In this document: piece by piece, positions 32,213-39,122 of the stretch
Position numbering within the stretch: position 1 is the stretch's first letter
Layout of the letters: each line of letters starts with the position of its first letter
Origin: an uncultured Desulfobulbaceae bacterium
Lineage (GTDB): Bacteria; Desulfobacterota; Desulfobulbia; Desulfobulbales; Desulfocapsaceae
Reading direction: 5' to 3'
Length of the DNA: 39,122 bases
Assembly (NCBI GenBank): GCA_937910875.1
Contig: CALENA010000158.1
Coordinates: 1-39,122, forward strand
Made by a program: the position numbers and the translations under genes
The notes under the pieces: generated by a model
The model's database searches: none
Told to the model about the DNA's origin: nothing
What the model saw: only the letters and a program-made list of their open reading frames with translations

Positions 32213-33944
32213 TCAGCTTGTCCTGGATCTTTTGTTTTGCTTTGGTGTCATCGAGCAGTTCCAGGGCCTTGCGGTAGGCTTCAGCCGCCTCGTCTGCTTC
32301 CAGTTGTTTGTGCAGGACGTCACCCAGGTGTTCATGGATATACGGGTCATCCGGGGTCAGGATCAGGGCCTGTTCAAGTTCGGTTCGGGCGCGGTTGATG
32401 TCGCCCAGGCGGAAGTAGACCCAGCCAAGACTGTCATGGATATAGCCGCTGTCGGGTAGCAGTTCCATGGCGTGCTCGATGTAGGTCAAGGCCTGTTCGA
32501 GGTTGATATTGCGATCGGCCCAGGTATAGCCGATGTAGTTCAGGGCCTCGGCGTGATCAGGGTCCAGGCCAATGACCCGGCCCATGGTGGCCAGGGCATC
32601 ATCCACCCGTCCCTGTTTGTTCAACACGATCCCGAGGCTGAAATGCAGGCTGGGATCGTCCGGGTACTGGACCAGGGCCAGGTCCAAGGTCTCACGGGCC
32701 TTGTCCAGTTGATCCTGGTCCATGTAAAATGAGGCCAGCAGGCCAAAAAACCCGGGAGGGGCACTGTCTGCGTTGGCGGTCACCTCCTTGAGGAGTGCCA
32801 GGGTCTCGGCACGTCTGTTGCTCTCAGTAAGAATCCTGACCTGCAGATAGAGTGCATCCTCGTACCTTGCGTCTTCCTGATCGATCTGCTGGAGATGGCC
32901 CAGGGCCTGGCTGAGTTTTTTCTGGTGCTGGCGGATAATGGCCAGGGTATAGCGGGCTTCAGCCGATTCTTCCCGGGCCAGGAGCTGTTCGAGGATCTGG
33001 GCTGCCTGTTCGTCCTTGTTGGTCCGGAGCAGAAGCCGACTGGTGATCAGGTCAATACTTGTGGGGTTGGGACTGGTCTGTCGCAGCTTCTCCAGCTCAT
33101 CCAAGGCCTTTTGTTCACCACCCTTGAGGAGCAGGGTCTGAATCAGGCCCAAAGCGGCCCGATCGTCCTCGGGGTTGTTCCAGTTTAATTCACGGTAGAG
33201 CTCTTCTGTTCGGACGGTATTGTTTACCTGGCTGTAGAAATCAATCAGCTCATACGCCAATTCAGGTGACCAGTTCAGTTGAAAGGCCTTCTCGTACCAG
33301 ATGGCCGCCTGCTTCGAGTTTTTGTCCTGGCTGTAGAGACGAGCCAGATAGAGGTGGGCAAAATAGGAATCTGGTGTTCGTTTGAGGACATTCTGGAACA
33401 GGATTCTGGCCTCTTTCTCACGTTTCTGCTGGGTGTAGAGATACCCCAGAGAGAGAAGGGCGGTCTCGTTTTCCGGTTCCAGCTGGATTACCGCGCGGTA
33501 GAGATCAATGGCCTCATCGTAATTCTTGCTGTGGATATGCAGTCGGGCCAGGAAGAGCTGACTGTCGATATCGGTGGGATTCTCGGCAATGGTCGTGTTG
33601 AGCAGCTGGATGGCCGCCTCTTTGTGACCCAGTTTGAACAGCAGGGCCGGAAGCTTGTCCCGGGCCAGGCTGGACTGTGGGTCACAGGTCAGGGCTCGTT
33701 CATAGGCCAGTCGTGCCTCGTTGTACTGACGATTCCGCTCGGCCTGTACGCCCTGAAGAAAGGCGGCGTACGCGCAGGCGCGGGGGCTTGGCAGGACCTC
33801 GCTCTGAACTGGGGTGTCTGGAGACGACTGGGAGAGCGACTCTGGTGGTGCTTCTGCAGGGGAGGGTGAGAGATTGGCGCAGCCACCAATGCTGAGAAGG
33901 GCGATCAGCAGCAGACTCAGGAGCAGTGGACTGCTGTGGTTCAT
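32202..33944 (-). CDS. TPR-repeat lipoprotein
   Basis: The 580-residue protein has a lipoprotein signal (LLSIGGC) and, after a Ser/Pro-rich spacer, about a dozen tetratricopeptide repeats filling residues 50-580 (for example LDPDHAEALNYIGYTWADRN and LPDSGYIHDSLGWVYFRLGD). TPR lipoproteins serve as scaffolds in outer-membrane assembly or export. It overlaps tmk by 4 nt at its start and the LolB-like gene by 11 nt at its end. Coupling to the LolB-like lipoprotein suggests the two work together. Confidence 0.9.
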   Translation of the reverse strand: MNHSSPLLLSLLLIALLSIGGCANLSPSPAEAPPESLSQSSPDTPVQSEVLPSPRACAYAAFLQGVQAERNRQYNEARLAYERALTCDPQSSLARDKLPALLFKLGHKEAAIQLLNTTIAENPTDIDSQLFLARLHIHSKNYDEAIDLYRAVIQLEPENETALLSLGYLYTQQKREKEARILFQNVLKRTPDSYFAHLYLARLYSQDKNSKQAAIWYEKAFQLNWSPELAYELIDFYSQVNNTVRTEELYRELNWNNPEDDRAALGLIQTLLLKGGEQKALDELEKLRQTSPNPTSIDLITSRLLLRTNKDEQAAQILEQLLAREESAEARYTLAIIRQHQKKLSQALGHLQQIDQEDARYEDALYLQVRILTESNRRAETLALLKEVTANADSAPPGFFGLLASFYMDQDQLDKARETLDLALVQYPDDPSLHFSLGIVLNKQGRVDDALATMGRVIGLDPDHAEALNYIGYTWADRNINLEQALTYIEHAMELLPDSGYIHDSLGWVYFRLGDINRARTELEQALILTPDDPYIHEHLGDVLHKQLEADEAAEAYRKALELLDDTKAKQKIQDKLNAL

Positions 33945-34573
33945 GATCGCTCTCCTGAAAACTGGCAGCTGAGCAGATCCTGGACCGCGGCCAGCACCTG
34001 TTTCTGGATTTCTGTAATGGTGCCATCTGCCTGAATCCGCTTGATGTAGGGAAGGTCGAGGCTGTCGAAGAGGGCTGCGACCCGGCTCAGGTTGTCCTCC
34101 TGTTCAAAGTCGTTTAGCTCTTCCCCCCGACCGCTGGTGATTCTGTGGGTCCCGGTCTGGGGCGATGCACAGAAGATCAGGGCCAGGTCCGGTCTGGGGG
34201 CAAAGTCGTTCAGGGCCAGTATTGCCTGGGGATCAGAACCGGCCGCTCCCTGGTAGGCCACGGTGGAGAGAAAGTACCGGTCACAAAGGACAATCTTTCC
34301 CTGCGCCAGGGCCGGTGCGAGCAGGCGTTCCACATGGTCCCTGCGGTCATCCAGAAAGAGTTCCAGTTCCATTTCAGGGGTCATGGCATCCCGCTGACTG
34401 AACAGGGCCCGCAGTTTTCGGCCAAAGGGACCGTCGGTGGGTTCACGAGTGGTCACAACCGGGTAGGCTTGCTGCTCAAGGGTCTCAGCGAGTAACCGCA
34501 ACTGGGTCGACTTGCCGCTGCCGTCGATTCCTTCAAAGACGATCAGGATTCCTTTCTGGAGTAATGGGGACAT
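33941..34573 (-). CDS. tmk: Thymidylate kinase
   Basis: Tmk phosphorylates dTMP to dTDP. It has the P-loop FEGIDGSGKST, the DR motif CDRYFLS and a glycine-rich lid segment (RITSGRGEELNDFE). I place the start at the ATG at 34573, giving 210 residues, the usual family length. A TTG at 34606 overlapping the pdxA stop would add 11 residues and is an alternative. It lies between pdxA and the TPR lipoprotein gene, as in many delta-proteobacteria. Confidence 0.96.
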   Translation of the reverse strand: MSPLLQKGILIVFEGIDGSGKSTQLRLLAETLEQQAYPVVTTREPTDGPFGRKLRALFSQRDAMTPEMELELFLDDRRDHVERLLAPALAQGKIVLCDRYFLSTVAYQGAAGSDPQAILALNDFAPRPDLALIFCASPQTGTHRITSGRGEELNDFEQEDNLSRVAALFDSLDLPYIKRIQADGTITEIQKQVLAAVQDLLSCQFSGERS

Positions 34574-34602
34574 GGTCTCTGATTCCGGGTCTTCCCTGGG
34601 AC

Positions 34603-35607
34603 TCAAGGTGTTGGGTTGAAGTTGCGGCGATTGTACTCCATCCGGATGGCCAGCTCAATGGCGGCAGCCAGGCTTGAGGTCGCAGCCTTGCCCTGGCCGG
34701 CGATGTCGTAGGCGGTGCCGTGATCCACAGAGGTACGAATGAAGGGCAGGCCAAGCGTGACATTGACCCCGTCGCTGAAGTGAAGCAGTTTAAAGGGAAT
34801 CAGGCCCTGGTCATGATACATGCAGACCACGGCATCAAAGGCCCCACCGGCCGCCCGGTGAAAGACGGTGTCAGGTGGAAAAGGGCCGCTGATTGTGATC
34901 CCTGCAGCCTGGGCCAGGCGCACGGCCGGCAGGATGATCTCATCCTCCTCATGGCCAAAAAGTCCACTCTCGCCGCCATGGGGGTTGAGTCCAGCCACGG
35001 CGATCCGGGGCTGATGGATGCCAAAGTCCTGTTGCAGGCTGGCATGGGTGATCATGATCAGATCTACTATGCCCCGGCTGGTCAGCAGTGTCGGCACCTC
35101 AGCCAGAGCACAGTGAATCGTGGCCAGTGTCACTCGCAGACGGGAGCCGGCCATCATCATCACCGGTTGGGAACTGTGGCTGAGATGGGCAAGCATTTCG
35201 GTGTGGCCGGGGAAATGATAGCCCGCGTCGTGCAGGGCTGCCTTGGAAATGGGACAGGTCACCAAGGCCGAAAAAACTCCCTCTTTGATGAAGTGGACGG
35301 CCTGCTCGATGGCGGTGGCCATGGCCTGCCCGGTCTTGATTGTCGGCCGGCCCCAGACCAGATCCTCGGGTGTGAGGCGGGAGGTTTCAAGGACCGGGAT
35401 TTCACCAGCAACCAGTTCCTGCCCGGGCCGCCAGGGTTTGAGTCTGGCGGGGATCTCTAGAGTGGCCGCACAGTGCTCTAGGACCCCGAGATCACCGATG
35501 ACCACCATGTTGCACGTCTGGTCCGGGGCAGACGTGGCAAAATATTTAAGGATGATCTCCGGGCCGATGCCCACCGGACAGCCCATGCTGATGGCAATCT
35601 TGCTCAT
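34603..35607 (-). CDS. pdxA: 4-hydroxythreonine-4-phosphate dehydrogenase
   Basis: PdxA oxidises 4-phosphohydroxy-L-threonine in the DXP-dependent pathway to pyridoxal phosphate. The protein (334 residues) starts SKIAISMGCPVGIGPEI and has the metal/substrate motifs TCPISKAAL, GHTEMLA, GLNPHGGE and CMYHDQGLIPFK. The frame is open to 35652, but starting at 35607 (GTGGAG just upstream) gives the normal length and N-terminus. Several PLP enzymes in the window (BioF, TrpB2) depend on its end product. Confidence 0.95.
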   Translation of the reverse strand: MSKIAISMGCPVGIGPEIILKYFATSAPDQTCNMVVIGDLGVLEHCAATLEIPARLKPWRPGQELVAGEIPVLETSRLTPEDLVWGRPTIKTGQAMATAIEQAVHFIKEGVFSALVTCPISKAALHDAGYHFPGHTEMLAHLSHSSQPVMMMAGSRLRVTLATIHCALAEVPTLLTSRGIVDLIMITHASLQQDFGIHQPRIAVAGLNPHGGESGLFGHEEDEIILPAVRLAQAAGITISGPFPPDTVFHRAAGGAFDAVVCMYHDQGLIPFKLLHFSDGVNVTLGLPFIRTSVDHGTAYDIAGQGKAATSSLAAAIELAIRMEYNRRNFNPTP

Positions 35608-35786
35608 GTGCTCCACGTAAATGTCTTTTCCGGAATGGGCTGGCTCAGCCATTCTCTTTCATACGACGCCTGAGTTTCATACTCTGCTGCTGGCGTTGAT
35701 ACTGAGCCGGGCAAGAAATATCAAGGTTATGCTTTCGAGAGCTGAGAAAATTTTCGTTCAGCAAAAAAACGTGAGCTGAAAAAAGT

Positions 35787-36158
35787 TTATTCAACGGTCT
35801 CAAAGGCGTTCTTGATCAGCTCGATGGTGGGTCTGCCCTGATCGGGCAGGAGCACGGCCGCCACATCAAAACGGATCGGGCAGTCCGGCAGCTGCTTGCG
35901 GCTCAGATAGACCATGGCCGTGCGGCTGATCTGCTGCTGTTTCTTCAGGGTCACTGCCTCGGCCGGTGCCCCGAAGCGGGTGCTCTTCCGGGTCTTGACC
36001 TCGACAAAGACCAGGCATTCCCCATCTCTTGCAATGATATCAATTTCTCCGATTTTCTGCCGGTAATTTCGGTCAAGGATCGTCATGCCCAGTTGCTTGA
36101 GGTGGGAGGCGGCCAGTTCTTCCCCCTGGCGTCCGAGTGCCAGCCGTTCTTCAGACAA
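35787..36158 (-). CDS. yraN: YraN family (UPF0102) nuclease-like protein
   Basis: This 123-residue protein has the restriction-endonuclease-like core of UPF0102: LGRQGEELAASHL, GEIDIIARDGECLVFVEVKTR (E..D and ExK). The cellular role is unsettled; a link to DNA repair or recombination is suspected for the family. The start is a TTG with AAGGGAG about 8 nt upstream, overlapping the rnhB stop by 8 nt. The rnhB-yraN pairing is common in bacteria. Confidence 0.92.
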   Translation of the reverse strand: MSEERLALGRQGEELAASHLKQLGMTILDRNYRQKIGEIDIIARDGECLVFVEVKTRKSTRFGAPAEAVTLKKQQQISRTAMVYLSRKQLPDCPIRFDVAAVLLPDQGRPTIELIKNAFETVE

Positions 36159-36798
36159 ATTCTTTGACTCCCTTGAAGGTCCGGCGGTGACAGGGACAGG
36201 GGCCGTGTTGGATGATGGCCAGGCGGTGTACCTTGGTCGGGTAGCCCTGGTGTCGGGAAAATTGATAGAGGGGGTATTGACGATCCAGTTCGGCCATCAG
36301 AGCATCGCGCCGGGTCTTGGCAATGATCGAGGCTGCCGCAATAGAGGCACTTTTGGATTCACCCTTGACCAGCGGTTGTTGTGGAATGGTGGCCGGAATG
36401 GGGAAGTTTCCGTCGATCAGGAGAAAGTCAGGGGCAATACCCTGGGAGAGCAGGTCGTCAACGGCCCGTTTCATGGCCAATAAGGAGGCCTGCAGAATAT
36501 TGATTTGGTCGATGGTCTGATGGGAAACCGTTCCGACTCCGATGACAGCTCCGATTGCAGTCAGGGTCGCAGCAAGTGTTTCACGACGCTTGGGCGTGAG
36601 TTTCTTGGAGTCAAGAAAAAGTGAATGGGCGCAGTCCCGTGGCAGGATGACACAGGCGGCGACCACTGGGCCGGCCAGTGGTCCCCGTCCAGCTTCATCG
36701 AGCCCTGCGACCATGGCTAAACCATGGTCATGCAGGGTCCGTTCATACAGGTAGGTGTCGTCTGCCCTGGGCACAATGGAAGAGAGAATCTTCTCCAT
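36151..36798 (-). CDS. rnhB: Ribonuclease HII
   Basis: RNase HII removes RNA from RNA-DNA hybrids and misincorporated ribonucleotides. The 215-residue protein has the motif GLDEAGRGPLAGPVVAA with the first two catalytic acids, SKKLTPKRRE, and a later ASIIAKTRRDALM block. The N-terminus is about 20 residues longer than in E. coli, and no good ribosome site is seen at this ATG. It follows rplS by 36 bp. Confidence 0.96.
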   Translation of the reverse strand: MEKILSSIVPRADDTYLYERTLHDHGLAMVAGLDEAGRGPLAGPVVAACVILPRDCAHSLFLDSKKLTPKRRETLAATLTAIGAVIGVGTVSHQTIDQINILQASLLAMKRAVDDLLSQGIAPDFLLIDGNFPIPATIPQQPLVKGESKSASIAAASIIAKTRRDALMAELDRQYPLYQFSRHQGYPTKVHRLAIIQHGPCPCHRRTFKGVKEFV

Positions 36799-36834
36799 CG
36801 GTTCACAGGGGGTGAGACTGACGCCCGCGAGGCA

Positions 36835-37188
36835 TTATCCCTTGAATCCACGCTCGCGGATACGGGCCGCCTTACCGCGCAGGTCGCGCAGGTAATAGAG
36901 ACGTGACTGACGGACACGACCGAGGGTCAGGACCTCGATCTTCTCGATCCGGGGATTGTGCAGGGCAAAGGTCTTTTCAACGCCGACGCCGTGGGAGATC
37001 TTGCGCACGGTGTAGGAGGCGCTCATGTCGGTGTGCTGACGTTTGATGACCACACCCTGAAAGATCTGGACCCGCTCCTTGTTTCCCTCAATGATGCGGA
37101 TGTGAACCTTGACGGTGTCGCCCGAACGGAAGTCCGGGTGGTCAAAGCGCATCTGCTCCTGTTCGATTTTCTGAATGATTTTGCTCAT
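36835..37188 (-). CDS. rplS: 50S ribosomal protein L19
   Basis: This 117-residue ribosomal protein has the typical [22 protein letters not shown] and FQGVVIKR segments and the [18 protein letters not shown]-terminus. L19 sits at the interface between the subunits. AGGA precedes the ATG by 6 nt. It lies in the conserved rimM-trmD-rplS cluster, with an extra methyltransferase gene between trmD and rplS. Confidence 0.98.
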   Translation of the reverse strand: MSKIIQKIEQEQMRFDHPDFRSGDTVKVHIRIIEGNKERVQIFQGVVIKRQHTDMSASYTVRKISHGVGVEKTFALHNPRIEKIEVLTLGRVRQSRLYYLRDLRGKAARIRERGFKG

Positions 37189-37239
37189 GGCCTTTCCTAT
37201 GGTTAAAAAATGTTGCCTGGTTTATTGGTTGATTCCATG

Positions 37240-37812
37240 TCAGGTCGACACCGACAGGAGGCGATCAAAGATGATCGACACGGCGGAACGCACTGACAGA
37301 TGATTATAATTTGTACTGCCGCTGATCGGCGGTAAACAGTGATCAGCCATTGCACTGATCTCCGGGGCCAGTCCATGGGCCGTGCCAAAAAGCAGGAGCA
37401 GCGGGCGACCCGAGGCAATCAATTCCCGGGCTGCGTCATAACTCAAGGTGTTACTCTGGGGCTTGGCGCTGGTGCTCAGGATCAGCGGGCGCACGAGCCG
37501 TTGCCGGCTGATACTCTCCAGAGTCTCGTCCAGCGAGGAACTGATCCGGATCAGTTCCAGGGCACTCTTGCGGGCCGGGTTCCGGGTGGCGCCATGTCCG
37601 GTCTGCCAGTGATCACATATCTCCCGAACCATTGCCTGCTGGTCGGTATAGGGGGTGATCACATAATAATTTTCAACTCCAAAGGTCCTGGCTGCCCGGG
37701 CGATGTCATGCAGGTCCAGGTTGGTGACCGCCGATCCGATCGTCTCACCGTGCTTGTTCACGACCGGATGGTGCACCAGGGCAATATCAACCTGAGGACG
37801 CTTGCCGGTCAT
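37240..37812 (-). CDS. SPOUT-type RNA methyltransferase (PF09936-like)
   Basis: This 190-residue protein resembles the putative SAM-dependent RNA methyltransferases of PF09936, with the SPOUT-like knot region [16 protein letters not shown] near the C-terminus and an N-terminal [21 protein letters not shown]. The RNA target is unknown. Its start overlaps the trmD stop by 4 nt (ATGA), with GGAG 5 nt upstream. This position between trmD and rplS is a recurring arrangement in delta-proteobacteria and related groups. Confidence 0.85.
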   Translation of the reverse strand: MTGKRPQVDIALVHHPVVNKHGETIGSAVTNLDLHDIARAARTFGVENYYVITPYTDQQAMVREICDHWQTGHGATRNPARKSALELIRISSSLDETLESISRQRLVRPLILSTSAKPQSNTLSYDAARELIASGRPLLLLFGTAHGLAPEISAMADHCLPPISGSTNYNHLSVRSAVSIIFDRLLSVST

Positions 37813-38570
37813 GCGCTCTCCGACTGCAGGGCCATGATCTGTCCATGGAGTCCATGCTGCTTCAGCACCTTGACCTCTGCTGCGCTGAAGCTCACTCCAG
37901 CCAGAAGTTCAGGCCGCCGTTCCAGAGTCTGGCGAACAGAGGCCAGGAATCGGAACTCATCAATCCGGGCATGGTTCCCTGAGAGCAGCACCTCCGGGAT
38001 ATCCTGACCCTCAAAGACCCTTGGCCGCGTGTACTGCGGATGCTTGAGCAACCCGCGGCTGAAGGTGTCCCGCTCGGCCGAATCGGCGCAACCCAAAACT
38101 CCTGGCAGAAGACGGGTTACCGAATCGACAATGATCATAGCCGCCAGTTCACCGCCGGTCAGGATGTAATCACCGATGGAGAGTTCCTCGTCCACGCAGG
38201 TGGCCCGGAATCTCTCGTCAACGCCTTCGTAGCGGCCGCAGACCAGGATCAGATGTTCCTGCTGACTCAACTCTTCAGCCACGGCCTGGGTGTATGCACG
38301 ACCCTGAGGACTGAGGAGAATAACCCGGCCCGGTCCGTTCTGCTCGCGGGCGTGATTGACGGCGCCCTGCAGGACATCAGCCTTCATGACCATTCCTTCA
38401 CCGCCGCCAAAGGGGCGATCATCGGTGCTGGAGTGTTTGTCCAAGGCAAAGTCGCGGATATCGGTGGTCTCGATCCGGATCTGGCCCTGCTCTCTGGCCC
38501 GGCGGAGAATGGACTCGTTGAGCGGTGAGTCCAGCAGCTCGGGAAAAATGGTCAGGATGTCAAATATCAT
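37809..38570 (-). CDS. trmD: tRNA (guanine-N1-)-methyltransferase
   Basis: TrmD methylates G37 of tRNAs and prevents +1 frameshifting. The 253-residue protein starts [13 protein letters not shown] and has the knot motifs [11 protein letters not shown] and [15 protein letters not shown]. It overlaps rimM by 11 nt upstream and the SPOUT methyltransferase gene downstream. Confidence 0.97.
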   Translation of the reverse strand: MIFDILTIFPELLDSPLNESILRRAREQGQIRIETTDIRDFALDKHSSTDDRPFGGGEGMVMKADVLQGAVNHAREQNGPGRVILLSPQGRAYTQAVAEELSQQEHLILVCGRYEGVDERFRATCVDEELSIGDYILTGGELAAMIIVDSVTRLLPGVLGCADSAERDTFSRGLLKHPQYTRPRVFEGQDIPEVLLSGNHARIDEFRFLASVRQTLERRPELLAGVSFSAAEVKVLKQHGLHGQIMALQSESA

Positions 38571-39122
38571 GGGGGCTTGGCTCCCCGAATACCTCCTCGC
38601 CGCTGTTGATCTCCAGCAGTCCGGGAGGGGGCTCTATAATCAGTTGTTCGTGGTCCTGGGCGCGGATGATCTCGGAGAGCATGGGAATCAGATATTCACC
38701 GCTGCGTCCGCGGACCACCAGCAGGTCCTGGGCACCGTTTGAAAAAATTTCCTGGATAATTCCCAGTTCCCGGCCATCTGTGGTGACCACCTTCAGTCCC
38801 CGCAACTGGTGCCAGTAATACTCATCCCCCTGCGGGTCCGGCAGATCAGTTTTGCGGACCAGCACTCCCTGGCCCACCAGCTCCTCGGCCTGATTACGGG
38901 TTTTGAAGCCGTTCAGGGCGAGAATCGCGCTGTGTCCCTGGGGCCGACTGCGCAGGATGGACACCGGTAATGAAATTTTCCCGTCCCGGCTGACCAGGGT
39001 CAGTTCAGGATAGCCGGCAATGGCCTCGGGTTGTCCGGAAAAGGAGTAGAGCTTCAGTTCCCCGCGAATGCCGTGCGCCTTGACGATCTCGCCGATCAGG
39101 ACATAGGTATCTTCAGAAAAGA
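38560..39122 (-). CDS. rimM: Ribosome maturation factor RimM (5' end outside the window)
   Basis: RimM assists 30S subunit maturation by binding S19 near the 16S 3' domain. The frame stays open to the window edge and reads [20 protein letters not shown], the family N-terminus, so the true start lies only a few codons beyond position 39122. The C-terminal PRC-barrel is complete ([22 protein letters not shown]). An internal ATG/GTG near 38964 is not the start. The stop overlaps trmD. Confidence 0.94.
   Translation of the reverse strand, partial: FSEDTYVLIGEIVKAHGIRGELKLYSFSGQPEAIAGYPELTLVSRDGKISLPVSILRSRPQGHSAILALNGFKTRNQAEELVGQGVLVRKTDLPDPQGDEYYWHQLRGLKVVTTDGRELGIIQEIFSNGAQDLLVVRGRSGEYLIPMLSEIIRAQDHEQLIIEPPPGLLEINSGEEVFGEPSPHDI

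Overview
The window is GC-rich chromosomal DNA that looks like a sulfur-cycling Desulfobacterota (delta-proteobacterial, Desulfobulbales-like) genome. The reasons are the lineage-typical mix of orphan multihaem c-type cytochromes (NrfA and an octahaem HAO-like protein), a TIGR03960/DUF2344 radical SAM protein, TrpB2, BioG-type biotin synthesis and Gram-negative envelope genes. The taxonomic call is inference from gene content, not from a marker phylogeny. No rRNA, tRNA, CRISPR array, transposase or prophage gene was seen.

Layout. (1) 91-8347, minus strand: a near-continuous operon cooC-like > ftsE > ftsX > envC-like > ctp > K+ channel, mostly joined by 4-nt or very short junctions, followed by a membrane diguanylate cyclase that appears to have its own promoter. 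This block handles septal peptidoglycan splitting and periplasmic processing. (2) 8684-17465, plus strand: ileS-lspA, then fabD-bioB-bioF-bioG-bioC-bioD. FabD makes malonyl-ACP, the substrate of BioC; BioG removes the methyl ester and BioF/D/B finish biotin. bioA is absent from the cluster. (3) 17466-27217: an accessory-looking stretch with long intergenic gaps. It holds a small Cys-rich protein, a CYTH protein, NrfA, an unrecognised Cys/His membrane protein, a DUF457-like membrane protein, an octahaem HAO-like cytochrome, a PBP4-type carboxypeptidase and TrpB2. (4) 27218-32212: the radical SAM protein, an AMIN-domain exported protein and a LolB-like lipoprotein. (5) 32202-39122, minus strand: rimM (cut by the window edge)-trmD-SPOUT methyltransferase-rplS-rnhB-yraN, then pdxA-tmk-TPR lipoprotein-LolB-like lipoprotein.

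The most unusual content is two families of interspersed intergenic elements. Family 1 is a unit of about 97-100 bp with a 3' hairpin. It has four nearly full copies, one partial tandem unit and one degenerate copy; two copies supply the stop codon of the neighbouring gene. Family 2 is a 106-108 bp long imperfect hairpin present three times. Its outermost stem differs in sequence between copies yet stays paired, so structure rather than sequence appears conserved. Copies of the two families lie side by side in the same relative order and orientation at two loci around the NrfA/HAO region. Also notable are paired dyad sites plus a 13-bp tandem repeat upstream of nrfA, and the occurrence of NrfA and HAO-like cytochromes without any visible NrfH/NapC quinol dehydrogenase.
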